Notes: a model not told the origin generated them from the letters alone. DNA of 64,000 nucleotides from Asterias rubens (GCF_902459465.1 NC_047066.1:17983047-18047046), one strand, 5' to 3'; numbered from the stretch's first letter, positions 1 to 40,090 are shown. A program made the numbers and translations.

Positions 1-170
1 ACCTCGGTAGTTTAGTTGGTAAGACACTGCTCTAGAATTGCAAGGGTCGTGGGTTCGAATCCCACCCGAGTAACATGCCTGTGATATTTTTTTTTATACA
101 GGACTCGGGAAATTACTGAGTAAACAGTGTTAACACACATCAGTGTATGGGTAAAAACCAAAATGAATAA
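1..170 (+). repeat. SINE B copy (tRNA-derived)
   Basis: Begins at the window edge with a tRNA-like head: box A-like TAGTTTAGTTGGTAAGAC and box B GTGGGTTCGAATCCCAC, which forms a perfect T arm. The tail has TCGGGAAATTACTGAG and ACACACATCAGTGTATGG. The acceptor stem is imperfect, so this is a SINE and not a tRNA gene. Confidence 0.85.
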
Positions 171-589
171 GAAGTCATTAAATAAATTCATCTTTAAGAC
201 ACTCCTCGGGCGTGAAAAGCGCTATATAAAAACGGTCTATTCATATTATTTTGCATTGCTAGAGCAGATGTCTTCAGCGAAATCAGCGGTTATCTCGATA
301 GGATTCACACCAAGAACCCATGGATTATTCAACCCACTTACCCCGGTGGGTGCTTCTTGTGTAAGGGTATCTGACCACTAGTGTGCCACCATATAGGGCC
401 ACTGACAGAGTGAACGGTCTACTCTGCAACCAGCCAATCACAACCCTCGTTTCTGGCTGGAGGTCGGCGTCGCTCCTGTTTACTGCCACACCTATAGCAT
501 AAAATGAAAAATTATTTAGACATGTGCATCAGACCCATCTTCTGATGATAAAGTCTTCTGATGATAAAGTCATCAGAGGGGGGACGGAG

Positions 590-695
590 GGGGGCGGAGC
601 GCCGCTGGCCCCCACGAGCCACCTCTCCGACGAGTGTAACGCTCGTGGGGGACGAAGCGCCGCTGGCCCCCACGAGCCACCTCTCCGACGAGTGC
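590..695 (+). repeat. 58-bp GC-rich duplicated segment
   Basis: A segment with GCGCCGCTGGCCCCCACGAG and CCACCTCTCCGACGAGTG occurs twice at a distance of 58 bp (599 and 657). It is flanked by repeats of GATAAAGTC and CATCAGAGGG, which ends in a SINE-like GGTTCGAATCCCGGTCAT at 723-740. Confidence 0.75.
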
Positions 696-1236
696 CTCCG
701 ACTGATAAAGTCATCAGAGGGTAGGTTCGAATCCCGGTCATCACACTTGTGTACTTGTGCTTATTTAACTGACCAAATTATCTTGTGAGGCATAACAAAT
801 GCAAACTGGGTGCAGTGTATAGAGCAGTGGCATATTATAAGTTATCACACAAGCGCGAGTGGCATACGGCAACAAAAACCAGCGCGTCTGCGTTCCATAT
901 CCAACATGGCCGATGGCTGAGTTGGATATGGGACGCACACGCGCTGTATTTGTCCATATTCCACGAGTGTGCTTGCGATAACGAATATCTTCACACCTCA
1001 TATAAGTCAACCTCATAAATAAACATTTCACGCGCAGAGTTTAGAATGTAATTTTTACACTGACCGTATACGGAGCGTGACGCATTGACACTCACAATAC
1101 GCAGAGTGCATGTAAAAACATGTAGGTTATCACACTCTTATTATCACACTCTGGTTCGAGCATCTGACTGTAAGGTTTGTGCGTACGTGAAGATAAGTAT
1201 TAAATAATAATAATAATAATAATAATTTGGGGGGCT

Positions 1237-1545
1237 AATCGTCCTTACTCGCAGATAAGAGCTGAATTGCGAAGGACGCGGCTACAACGTGTTCGAGAAG
1301 CAGGCATGCAAGGGCGCATTCAGCTGCCAGCCACATCAACCCATTATGACCACGGAGCACAGCCAAGATCGAAAGTGTTTGATTTTTTCCCGAGGGAGGA
1401 AAACCTGATTGTCTGGAAAACCCTCGTGGCACAGCAGAGAACCAACGCACAACTCAACTCACATATGGCCCCGACCGGGAATCGAACCGGGGTCACCTTG
1501 GTGAGAGGCGAGCGCTTTTACACACAAGCCAACCGTGCCACCACT
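1237..1545 (-). repeat. tRNA-Glu-like SINE with conserved central core
   Basis: On the minus strand the head reads GGCACGGTTGGCTTGTG with CGCTCGCCTCTCACC in the anticodon region and box B GGTTCGATTCCCGGTCGGGG. A body with CAGGTTTTCCTCCCTCGG follows, and it ends in a short ATT repeat at 1207-1227. The same GGTTTTCCTCCC core occurs in the element at 36915-37125. Confidence 0.75.
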
Positions 1546-1682
1546 ATTTTTTACAGTAGCAAGATTTGATCAATGTGAAAATTCCTTAAAAATTCCAGTT
1601 TGCAAAAGCCAATTTTGTGTATTTATTTCAAATTTTTGTTGCTTGGATTTGTTTTAATAGATTGTCTGGCGACTAGACTTAC

Positions 1683-30346
<28,664 letters not shown>

Positions 30347-32171
30347 TTCTGCTGTTGTTGTTCGCACACAGTGCACGAACTTCCGCGTCAGCAGCAGAAC
30401 GCCCTCATCGTTTATTGGTGGACAGGTGCCGACCAAAACCGGCCCCCAGCAGCAGACACAATCGACTTTTGTTGCAGCAAAAGAGTTTTTAATTAAATGA
30501 CATTACTTTTTTTGTCTGAATTTTGCAAACGTACCACCGCAAAATGTCGGCCCATAATTCGGGAATATTCGTCTTGCTAGATAAAAAAAATTAAAAGTTC
30601 CAATAACAGGATGGGAGTAGGTGTTACTAGTCACCAGGGAGCTCGGAGACAGCCTATGAACCGGATACATTTTGGACCTGCTACTACTGGCTTTTTCGGG
30701 AGCTCGAGGTAGTGTAGGCGCATTACGTAGGCCATGCGCTACCTCCTATTATAATTCTGTTTCTAATTATTATTTCCAATCCAAAATTTGGCATCATCAC
30801 CATCCCGGTAAACAGGGAGCTTTCAAAGGGACCCAAAACAAGCTATTTCCAGTAAAAGATTTCCCTTAAGACATGTTTTTTTTTTTTTTTTGGGGGGGGG
30901 GGGGTGAGAAAAACGGTTGTCGATGGGGGATGGTCTGTGTAATTTTTTTTGGAGAAATTATAAAGCCTTGTGCCTTTTAGATTCCAATACTGTTATTCCA
31001 GTAGGGGTTCAAGCTTTTCCCTCCCCAATAGTGCAAGTGTAAACTATCTTTCTCAGTGGTTCTTTGGTCGCGCCGCTCTACACGGTTTGTTTTGAGTTTC
31101 CGGCTGCGTGTATATCCCACCCACTAATATTGCAAAAAAAGTAAACTCATATCATAGAGTAAGGACAGCTCTATGCTCATATAATACAAAAAAACATCTT
31201 AGAACAAAACAATTGCCCTGACTCAAACACGATTTTGCGACCCACGTATAATCGTTAAAATAAAATGTTCTTTATTATAATGTTTTGATTTTGCTTTATT
31301 AGAGCACAAGTCTGTTGTTTCTGAGTAGGCCTAGTGGGTTCCGCGAAGCTTCTACCTCGTGTTGTGATGGATTTTTGAATGACATAATTTGGCGCCTTCT
31401 TCACTGGACGCTAAGTACACGTCAAACACATTGTCTAGTCACACGTCCGAGCTCCACCGAGCGTTGCCCGAATACAAAAATTGTTTAAAAAACTTTCTTC
31501 GGACACTTGTCTCTGAACTTTGACCATGGACTTATACTCTATGTTGACAGCTGAAGCTTAAAAACAAAACCTACTCAATTCGGAAAATGCACATAAAAAA
31601 CGCAAACATGTACATTGTTTTGTTTGTTGGTGGACGTGGTAGTAATGGACGTGGTGAATAGCCCAAACAATAACTCATTTTGAATATTTTGTATTATCTT
31701 TTTGTATAAGAGCTTATAACTTTCTCGACTCTTCGCCATTTGATAGGCAAATCTAACTGTTCAGGTCATCGGCCAAGCGTCCTGGATGATATTGCAAGGT
31801 CGGTGCGCTTTAATATTGTCTTAGGGACCTGAGTGCCACTGCGGGAAATCGTACACAGAGAAAGGGGGGGGGGCGTGGGCACATGATTCCCAAGACGGTT
31901 CTGATAATAAGGGGGGGAACCTATGTGCAGAAAGGGCCCTTGCAAAAAACAAACTTTTTCATCAGCCAGGGTTTCAGCAATTGTTGTGTGGCGTCTGCAT
32001 GCGCACTCGTTCGTTTCCTTTTTAGGAAAAAAAAATGGCATAAAAATTTAGCGCTCTGGTTTTTACAATCACTTGAGGGCGCTATACGGGGTAAACAAAC
32101 GCAATCATCATCATCAGGTGCAGCAGTGTGCACAGCAGCTGTCGTAAGTTTCTACTCGTCCACTGGCAATC
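30347..32171. promoter_or_regulatory. Divergent intergenic region between CPD and the CDIPT-like gene
   Basis: This stretch holds both 5' UTRs and presumably both promoters. I see no further gene. It contains a T-run followed by about a dozen G (around 30880-30904) and, at 31996-32005, TGCATGCGCA, which differs by one base from half of the NRF-1 palindrome. The distance is large enough that two separate promoters are as likely as one shared one. Confidence 0.4.
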
Positions 32172-35100
32172 ATGGCTGAAAATGTCTATTTTTACGTCCC
32201 AAATATTATTGGTGAGTGTGAAACCTTATTCAAAAATATGTCCTTGAACTATGTGTTTATAGCATAAAGTAGTAATTGCCTTCAATCATTCTTAGTTTGA
32301 CGTATGCTGAGTTGTGAGAGAGATAGTTAGTTTAATTAAGGCTACACACTTGAATTGAACTCAATCGGTATGCATTTCTCGCCAATAATACTTGAGCTGC
32401 TACAACTATTCTATTTAGGTAGAGGTAGAGAGCTCTGATGAGAGATATGATGACTTGACTTGAGTTCTGAATGATTCTGTAGACATTTTTAGGGTGTGGT
32501 ACTCGTGCGAACGAGTACGAGTGCTATTTATAAAGCAAAATTAAGTAAAGTTTTACTTTTAGGTCTAACTCGGAAAAGTTTCCGTATGGCGCCACCACTT
32601 TTTCATTCGAAATAAAATAATATAGTATCTAATTTACCTGATTGATATATCCCTTTTTGTAAAAATGAGTGAAAAAGTGGTGGCGCCATACGGAAAATTA
32701 TCCTCTAACTCATCTAAGCCCCAGACCCGGGGCCTAACTAAGCCCTACTTCTAGAAACTATAAGGCTCCCCGTGAGCCTTAAAATCGGCGTTGATAGTTG
32801 AAAGTTTTACGACCGTTAGCCACCAATAACTGTAGACCCAGTAACTGGGGCGACTGTATTCCTTTTTCGAAATTTTGACATTTTCTGTCATACTAGTATA
32901 CTGGGTCTACAATTACTGAAGCTTTCTTTGTACTACACGACCAAAACTTTCCCCAGACAAACCCCCACAAAAAACACACCAAATAAACAAACAGGAACAA
33001 TTTTATTGGTCTATTAATGGCATATTGGTTCAGTCTTTCTTTCAGTAATTATATCTTTCCAAATACTGTAAGAGACTGGAATTCACTCCTCTACTTAACA
33101 ACCAGCATTTCTAGCCCCACTAAGTTTCGGCGTACACTCATAGGTACGCATACAATCGACTAGGAGTTCCTCCCTCCTGACGATAATTATATCAAGATCA
33201 AGATTTCTCGTAGCATTTTTTATTTGTTTGTATCCACAGGTTATGGGAGGCTTCTTCTTGTGTTGCTGTCATGGTTCTACTGGAGAAATCCTCCTTGGCT
33301 TATTGGTTTCTACATGACTTCACTCTTTCTTGATGGTAAAGAAATTGTAATATTTTGTATCATTGTAAATTGCATTGTTTTGTTTGTAAAACAAGTTTTG
33401 TACTCTTTTTGTTTGGTTGCTTTTGTTTTTCTTTAAAAAAGCACTTTGTATCGCTTTTGTAAAAGGCACTATATAAAAAAGGTTATATTCATGTTTTGAT
33501 CATTTTAGATTTAGGGCAAGTTGAAATCTTCAATCTAAAACAAACACATCGTACCTATGGCGATCGTGCCTTTTCAGTATCCAAAACTCGCAAAATCTGA
33601 AACTTTTATTTATAGCTGGCACCGACAATGCAAGAACCCAGACCCTGCACCGTAGTTTCTCAATTTAGCTCGGAGTCGGAAGAAACGGTTAAACCGAAAC
33701 AGTTAAAAGTCACAAGTTTCGTTTGACCGCTAAGGAATACTAACCTAGATGCATAACCCTATCTTTTGCAAAACTAAAGGAGTACTGAGTAACATCTATC
33801 ACACATTGTAGTATTAAACAGTATAAAATCCAAAGGAATAACAAATAATTTGTTTATTTTCTTGTAGCTATTAATGGTACAGTGGCAAGGAAACTGCATC
33901 AGACATCAGCATTTGGAGTTTGGGTGAGTTAGATAGACAGTGAGTTAGGCAGTGTGGTCCCTCATTCCTTGTGTTGTTGATGAAACATTGTTTATTTTTC
34001 TATTTGTAGCTTGATCTGGTAGTTGATAATGTTGGCCGGGGAATGCTTTGGAGCCAAATATACAAGGTAAATATTTTTTCTTCTTAATACAGATAAATAA
34101 ACCCTGACTTGGTGCACCTTACAAACTATTGATTCAAACCAATTGTCAGTAATAAAAACCAATCTCAAAAGTGTATTGTTATTATTTGTCATTATTTCTG
34201 TAGTGGGGTTGTTTTGTTTCTGCGTTGGAATGGTGCGTTCTGGTTTGTACACACACAGCGGGGGCACAATGGAAATCCAACTACGGCCAAGCACCATGGT
34301 TGGTCAAAAACGTTATGTCAAATGGTGAGTAACTGAAATCAGAGTAGTGGAGAATCTGACCAAAACTTGAAACTAGTGAGAATATTTTCACGGGTTGAAA
34401 TATGGAATGTTCCATTCAACGAAACGAAGCAGACTCACAGTTAATGGAACAATCCATCTTTCAAAGAATGATTACTTTTTCTCCATTGCAAGCATCCAAG
34501 TCGATCTTTGTCATTTGATTAGTTGATAAAACTGTAAGAATAAACATTACTCGGGTGGGATTCGAACCCACAAACTTTGTAATTCTAGACCAGATGTCTT
34601 ACCAACTAGACCACAGAGATTGCCCGGTAGCTAGAGGCAGTTTGAATCCTATATTTTAGCTGCGGGTACCGTTTGGTTTATGATGTAGCAAAGAAATGGT
34701 TTGACTAAGGAATGCACAATTTCTATACAAAAAATACACAATTTGTTTGTTTTGTTTTCACTTCAACCTGACAACAGGCCGGGCCGGGATCACCTATTAT
34801 AAACTGGATGGCATTTTCACCAGTTGGACATACTTGCTGTGTTTAATCAAGTACAAGAGGATTGGAATAAAAAGGTTACTCTTCCAAAACCCAGTGTGTA
34901 AAAATTAGATTTAAAATTCCTGAACTCTAAAGAGCTGCTTATGTTTTGTTATTTTGTAGATTGTAAAACCCCTGTTGGACTGTACACAGCGTGGAGCCTT
35001 CATCTGTTACCATTGTGGTTATATGCATATCGGTCTGGCTTCCTGACTGCACACATTCCTGTAGGTGTGGTGTTCTTTGTAATAAGTGTCCTCAGCGTTG

Positions 35101-37322
35101 GTAGAGCTATGTGTGCTGCAGTAGAGGTACCGTACTAGACATAATCCCTTTTCGAAATTATTGCTTCGGCTTAAAGGCAGTGGACACTATTGGTAATTAC
35201 TCAAAATAATTGTTAGCATAAAAACTTACCTGGTAACAAGAACTGGAGAGCTGTTGATAGTATAAAACATTGTGATAAATGGCTCCCTATGAGGTTACAT
35301 AGTTTTTGAGAAAGAAGTAATTTTCCACGAATTTGATTTTGAGACCTCTGATTTTGAATTTGAGGTCTCAAAATCAAGCATCTGAAAGCACACAACTTTG
35401 TGTGACAGGGTTGTTATCATCTCCCAACTTCGATGCCCAATTGAGCTCAAATTTTCACAGGTTTGAGAAGACTGGTCTTTTACAGTTACCAATAGTGTCC
35501 AGAGTCTTTAATAGCACTTGACACTATTGGTAATTAGGCTACTCAAAATAACTGTCAGCATACAAAAAATACTTGGTAGCAAGCAATGGGGAGCTGTTGA
35601 TAGCATAAAACATTGTGAGAAACGGCTCCCTCTGAAGTACTTAGTTTTTTAGAAAGAGGTAATTTCTCACTCAAATTATAAAAGTCTTCATGCCTGAAGA
35701 TTTTTATTTGTGCAACAATGGTGTTTTATCTTTCAGTATTCTCTTGCAACTTCGATGACCATTTTAGCCCAAATTTCCACACGTTCGTTATTTTGTTGGG
35801 ATAGACCATTGGAATAGAACCCGGAGAACGCTGAGCTCGGCCACCCTCTGTGCCGTCTGTGGACGCGGATACGCCGCGCGATACGCGCGTATGGCAAAAT
35901 TATCATTGCATGAGACAGGTGTATGACAAGATGGCAAGATGTCATAGCGCACATAGACCGTTTCTAGTGTTTTCATTGGTCAATGATGATGTCATTGTAT
36001 GGCAAAATTGTATGGCAAAATATTTTGCCATACACGCGTTACAAAAATAGTATGCGCGACTATAAAAATGGTCTCACAACTAAACCGCACGCACAATGAG
36101 ACACTCGGCGTTCTCCGGGTTCTATTTCTATGGGATAGACCAAGTGAGAATACTGGTCTTTGTCAATTACAAAAGATGTCCAGTGCCTTTATACAGTTTG
36201 GCCATAAGCCTTCTGGATTACACCAGCCTTTCAGTATCTAGATTGGAGTATTTCCTAAGCCACATTATAATGCTCAACTGTCTTGGACTTTCCGCAATAT
36301 CATAACATTTGTTTACTACAGATACAACTCAAATTTGTGCAACAAATGTGTTTTATCTTTCAGTATTCTCTTGCAACTTCGATGACCATTTTAGCCCAAA
36401 TTTCCACACGTTTGTTATTTTGTTGGGAAAGACCAAGTGAGAATACTGGTCTTTGTCAATTACAAAAGATGTCCAGTGCCTCATACAGTTGGTGCCATAG
36501 GCCTTCTTGATTACACCTGTCGTTTCAGTTTCTAAATTGTAGTATTTCTCAAGCCACATTGCTCAACTGTCTTGGACTTTCCACAATATCATAAAATTTG
36601 TTTACCACAGAAACATCTCGCTTAGAACAGATAACCAGCCTAACTATCAAGTGATACATATGGTCGGGTTGGTTTACAACTGGTGTCTTGCCTGGGCCCA
36701 ATTTCATAGCACTGCTAAGCACAAAAAATTGCTTAGCATGACATTTCTTCCTTGATAAAAACAGGAATGCCAACCAAATTTCCAGTTGTTGCATGTTGCT
36801 TCTTACTGGTATACAGCTGTTGGTTTGCTGGTCCTGAAAATCACGTGGAAATTTGGTTGGCTTGCCTGTTTTTATCAAGGGAGAAATTTCATGCTAAGCA
36901 AATTTTTGTGCTTAGCAGGCCTCCACCTCTAGGACCCCGATTCGAATCCCACCATGGGCATTCTGTGGATTGGGTTTTCAGTCCCTACCTGACTGCGTGG
37001 GTTTTCCCTGGAATCATTCTCTGGGGTTTTCCTCCCACATCTAAAACAGAATTTCTTCATTGTCTTCTTGCTTCTCGTTTGGCTCTAATAAGAGCGCTGA
37101 GAATATATATCAAAATCCAAACAAAATATCGTTGTAACTGTTGCACATTAGTTCCAATTTGTGAAAATCTTGTTTTTGTTTTCAGAAATATTAACGGACT
37201 ATAAATTTTTATTTTTTCAGTTGTATTGTATCTGGGCTCACATCCAGCAGATGATCAGCAGCGACATCAGCCAGAAAAGTCTCTTGAGAGAAGAAAAAGA
37301 CCAGAAGCCAGATTTGGTTTGA
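32172..37322 (+). CDS. CDP-alcohol phosphatidyltransferase, CDIPT-like (variant DxxNG motif)
   Basis: Seven exons: 32172-32211, 33240-33335, 33868-33923, 34010-34066, 34204-34324, 34960-35126, 37221-37322; 639 nt, 212 aa plus stop, all phases joined. Length and N-terminus (MAENVYFYVPNIIGYGR) match PI synthase CDIPT (about 213 aa), an ER membrane enzyme that transfers phosphatidyl from CDP-diacylglycerol to myo-inositol. The CDP-alcohol signature spans exons 2-4 as D, then INGTVAR, eight residues, G, three residues, D, three residues, D. Its second metal-binding Asp is Asn, while the other three Asp and the AR pair are present. Several hydrophobic segments follow (LHLLPLWLYAY; VGVVFFVISVLSVG). 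The ATG has A at -3 and G at +4; AATAAA lies 8 bp past the stop (37331). This is either a divergent PI synthase or a paralogue with another polar head group; I withhold a symbol. Confidence 0.85.
32572..32703. mobile_element. MITE D with perfect 8-bp target duplication
   Basis: 132 bp, GGAAAAGTTTCCGTATGGCG to GCCATACGGAAAATTATCC, flanked by TCTAACTC (32564-32571) and TCTAACTC (32704-32711). Lies in intron 1 of the CDIPT-like gene. Confidence 0.92.
33030..33165 (+). mobile_element. LINE 3' end fragment
   Basis: Reads NYIFPNTVRDWNSLLYLTT and SSPTKFRRTLIGTHTID then stop, the usual C-terminus (TIRDWNSLP-like) of a non-LTR reverse transcriptase. Located 75 bp before exon 2 of the CDIPT-like gene. 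Confidence 0.6.
34548..34670 (-). repeat. SINE B, minus copy
   Basis: TTACTCGGGTGGGATTCGAA, TCTTACCAACTAGACCACAG and GCCCGGTAGCTAGAGGCAGT. Confidence 0.8.
35172..35510 (+). mobile_element. MITE A copy
   Basis: TTAAAGGCAGTGGACACTAT to TAGTGTCCAGAGTCTTTAA with inner hairpin TTTTGAGACCTCTG / GAGGTCTCAAAAT. Confidence 0.85.
35511..36195 (+). mobile_element. MITE A copy carrying a nested transposon
   Basis: CACTTGACACTATTGGTAAT to AAAAGATGTCCAGTGCCTTT with the element 35808-36131 inserted. A related uninterrupted fragment is at 36330-36485. Confidence 0.75.
35808..36131. mobile_element. 324-bp transposon with 10-bp target duplication
   Basis: Ends ATTGGAATAGAACCCGGAGA and TCTCCGGGTTCTATTTCTAT are inverted repeats of about 28 bp. 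GGGATAGACC flanks it at 35798-35807 and 36132-36141. The sequence at 36423-36434 (TTGGGAAAGACC) shows the empty site. A 9-11 bp duplication points to Mutator-like elements. Confidence 0.85.
36695..36922. mobile_element. MITE K, palindromic copy
   Basis: GGGCCCAATTTCATAGCACT, GCTAAGCACAAAAAATTGCT and mirrored AAATTTTTGTGCTTAGCAG; arms also share GGCAAGCCAACCAAATTTCC-like words (intron 6 of the CDIPT-like gene). Confidence 0.8.
36915..37125 (+). repeat. SINE with GGTTTTCCTCCC core
   Basis: Box B-like CCCGATTCGAATCCCACCAT, then CGTGGGTTTTCCCTGG and GGGGTTTTCCTCCCACATCT, the same core as in the tRNA-Glu-like SINE at 1237-1545. It ends about 100 bp before the last CDIPT-like exon. Confidence 0.7.
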
Positions 37323-37330
37323 TACAACAC

Positions 37331-37336
37331 AATAAA
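37331..37336 (+). terminator. Polyadenylation signal AATAAA of the CDIPT-like gene
   Basis: Canonical AATAAA eight bases after the TGA. A 3' UTR this short would be unusual, so a later signal may also be used. Confidence 0.45.
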
Positions 37337-37344
37337 CCATGTAT

Positions 37345-38010
37345 GCGGGTTAGATTTGAATACTGTCTGGTACAATGACTTGCTTAGTCACAATGTAGCT
37401 CAGTCAAAATTCCTCAGACTATAGAAAGTTGCTATGTCAAATGGTTCAGGGCAAGCCTTTGCATAGCGTGTCATGGCCGAGCGCTTAATGGCCGAGCGGT
37501 TAAGAGCACCGGGTTCGCAAGCTCTGGTGTTTGATCAGCAGAGTGTGGGTTCGAATCCCGGTCGTGACACTTGCTACTTAAAATTGGGGAGGTAGTGCTT
37601 TCTGCTCTACTGGCCAGGCTTCTGATTGATGATACCCATCCTACATCCGTATGGACTGTGAAGGGGGTAACCCTGTTTCAGCCCTAGCTAGGTGGCAAAG
37701 GGCTCTGAAAAAAATAATTGTAGCCCACACCTTGAAGTGGCCTTCATGCCTTGTGTGTCTGGCGACTTGCATAAACAAAATAAATAAAAATAGCAACCTC
37801 CAGATGAGCCGACCCTGGTACCATTGTGCGATACACATCCATTCAGAATTGTGAATGGGTGTTCACCGTCTTTTACGTAACTACCCAAAAGCTTGCTCCT
37901 AATAATGTGACATAGCTACTGCCTCCATAGTCTGAGGAATTCAAATTTAAGTGGTAACGTATAATCAAGCACGTCGTTATACCAGACAATATTCAAATCT
38001 AACACAAATG
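37345..38010. mobile_element. Palindromic element I, second copy, split by a SINE
   Basis: TACTGTCTGGTACAATGACT at the left and TTATACCAGACAATATTCAA at the right, with GACTATAGAAAGTTGCTATG inside. SINE C (37464-37800) sits in the loop. Confidence 0.8.
37464..37800 (+). repeat. SINE C (tRNA-Leu-like head), nested
   Basis: The head has TGGCCGAGCGGTTAAGAGCA (box A), a long variable arm and GTGGGTTCGAATCCCGGTCG (box B), as in type II tRNAs, then the conserved body GGGGAGGTAGTGCTTTCTGC. The head includes a duplicated GGCCGAGCG. Confidence 0.85.
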
Positions 38011-38929
38011 GCTTATTAATCAAAGCGCTGGAAAATGTTGCTTGGCAGACAAAAATGAAGGTTACTTTCATAAAAACAATTAATTTGACAAGCCTTTGGG
38101 TTCTTGTTCATCACTTAGCAGCAATAGTATTTGCTTAACCCTCCTACTCCTGGTTTCATTTTCTAGTGAGTTCACCAACCATTCAAAACCACACGCCTGC
38201 AAGGGTTTTGTAGGGTGGCTCAACTGCGCACAGTACCAACTGTGTGCATGTGTTTAGTGTGTTGGTGCATTCAACATATGACACCTCAACGCACTGGGGT
38301 CGAACCTGGGTCGACCCCTGGAAGCTACACGGGATCAGACCTGGGTTGATCCAGGGAAGCTAATCAAAAGTCTGACCAGTGGAAATGAGAAACCTTCCAA
38401 AAATCAGAGGGATATCGAGGTTTACTCTGGTCCAAAAGTCTGCCAAGCAATTTTTATTTTCTGATCTTAAGGAAGGCAAAGAACTGTACAGCATGCAATA
38501 CCACAGTAATCATAGACAGGCAAATACTTTATGAGCATTTTTGAACATTTACCTGATTTGGTTATAACTTCGTAATAGATTATTACATATTTTCAACTAA
38601 ATTTGATTTGTTTATGAGTGATTCACAACAGTGAAACTGTTGCCTTTATTGGTTAGTTATAACCTACATCCACAAAACTGCCATTTTTAAATTCCAAGAT
38701 TTTTTACAATGATATGGGATGTGAACTTGGAACTCCCATATCTTGTAAAAGCTATTCACATGTAGCTTTATATTCTTCTTAGTTAATTAGACCGAGTCAC
38801 ACAAACAAGACGGTGACAAAACATTTTTTTTCCCCCTGTGCCTCACAGCTTATGGAACACCATAACCATCCCTAATAGAAACACAGGAACAATTTTGTCC
38901 TTCAAAAAGGCTCTTTAAGTCCATCACCA

Positions 38930-39131
38930 GGGCCTAATTTCATAGAGCTGCTTAAGCAGAAAATATTGCTTAAAAAATTTCTGCTAAGCAGAAATGAGCA
39001 GGATACCAGTCACAAGTTGTGCATGTGACATGGTAGTTTGGCTGGTAACCTTAGTAACCCCGGTAAGCAACATTTTGTTGCACTTACTTAGCTCCTTGTT
39101 CTGCTTAAGCAGCTCTATGAAATTGGGACCC
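38930..39131. mobile_element. MITE K copy
   Basis: GGGCCTAATTTCATAGAGCT / AGCTCTATGAAATTGGGACC inverted ends with TGCTTAAGCAG on both sides. Confidence 0.88.
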
Positions 39132-39156
39132 GAGTCCAAATTCATGGCACTGCTTA

Positions 39157-39690
39157 CCAAAGAATCGGTGCAAACATAAGCAGAATATTCTGCACTTACT
39201 TAAGCGTACTGCTTACCGTAAGCAAAGAATCGGTGCATACATAAGCAGAAGATTCTGCACTTACTTAAGCGTACTGCTTACTGAAGCAAAGAATCGGTGC
39301 ATACATGTACATAAGCAGAAGATTCTGCACTTATTTAAGCGTACTGCTTACCGTAAGCAAAGGATCGGTGCATACATAAGCAGAAGATTCTGCACTTATT
39401 TAAGCGTACTGCTTACTGAAGCAAAGAATCGGTGCATACATAAGCAGAAGATTCTGCACTTATTTAAGCGTACTGCTTACCGTAAGCAAAGAATCGGTGC
39501 ATACATAAGCAGAAGATTCTGCACTTACTTAAGCGTACTGCTTACTGAAGCAAAGAATCGGTGCATACATGTACATAAGCAGAAGATTCTGCACTTATTT
39601 AAGCGTACTGCTTACCGTAAGCAAAGGATCGGTGCATACATAAGCAGAAGATTCTGCACCTACTTAAGCGTACATGTACTTCACATGTAA
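39157..39690 (+). repeat. 64/71-bp tandem array with higher-order structure
   Basis: Units contain GCAAAGAATCGGTGCATACA, TAAGCAGAAGATTCTGCAC and TTAAGCGTACTGCTTAC. Unit starts at 39222, 39286, 39357, 39421, 39486, 39550, 39621. Two subtypes alternate (ACCGTAAGC and ACTGAAGC junctions), and a TGTACA-containing 7-bp insertion recurs every fourth unit, giving a 264-bp superunit (39286 to 39550). The units contain the TAAGCAGAA words of MITE K, which lies directly upstream. Confidence 0.88.
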
Positions 39691-40090
39691 AGCAGAGAAT
39701 TTTTGCCTGTGCGTGTGCGCATTCCATGTCAGGCATTCTTTGCTTACAAGCACACAAATTCATCGTTTGAGCAAAGAATGGTGATTGCAAGCACAGAATT
39801 TGGCGGTAAGCATGAAAATGGGCCATGTTTTGAAGCATGTAGCTCTTTTTATTTTTTCTCTATTACAATGTTTCCTTTTACCTCAAAATGCCTTGTATCA
39901 TTTATTAATTTGGTGCTATATAAACGTGTTTAATATTATTATTAATATATTAAGAATTTTGTCAGGCCAGGGCAAAATATTTTGACAATCTATTGTAATG
40001 TATGAAATTATAACTGCAATATATATAGTATTAAGAGGTAGGTTATGTCCAAATTAAAAGTTTTTGGATTGATTGCTATGCAACATGTGG

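Noticed and set aside
1471..1545. Functional tRNA-Glu gene on the minus strand
   Set aside because: The acceptor stem does not close and the sequence continues into a SINE body with an ATT tail.
1..1680. A further CPD exon (rest of unit IV)
   Set aside because: I looked for the LHGGS-like and catalytic Glu motifs on the minus strand and found none; the gene must continue beyond the window.
30880..30904. T-run followed by a G-run as a regulatory element
   Set aside because: Homopolymers of this kind are often sequencing or assembly noise; no support for function.
36752..37204. 150-aa open frame
   Set aside because: It runs through MITE K and a SINE; no coding features.
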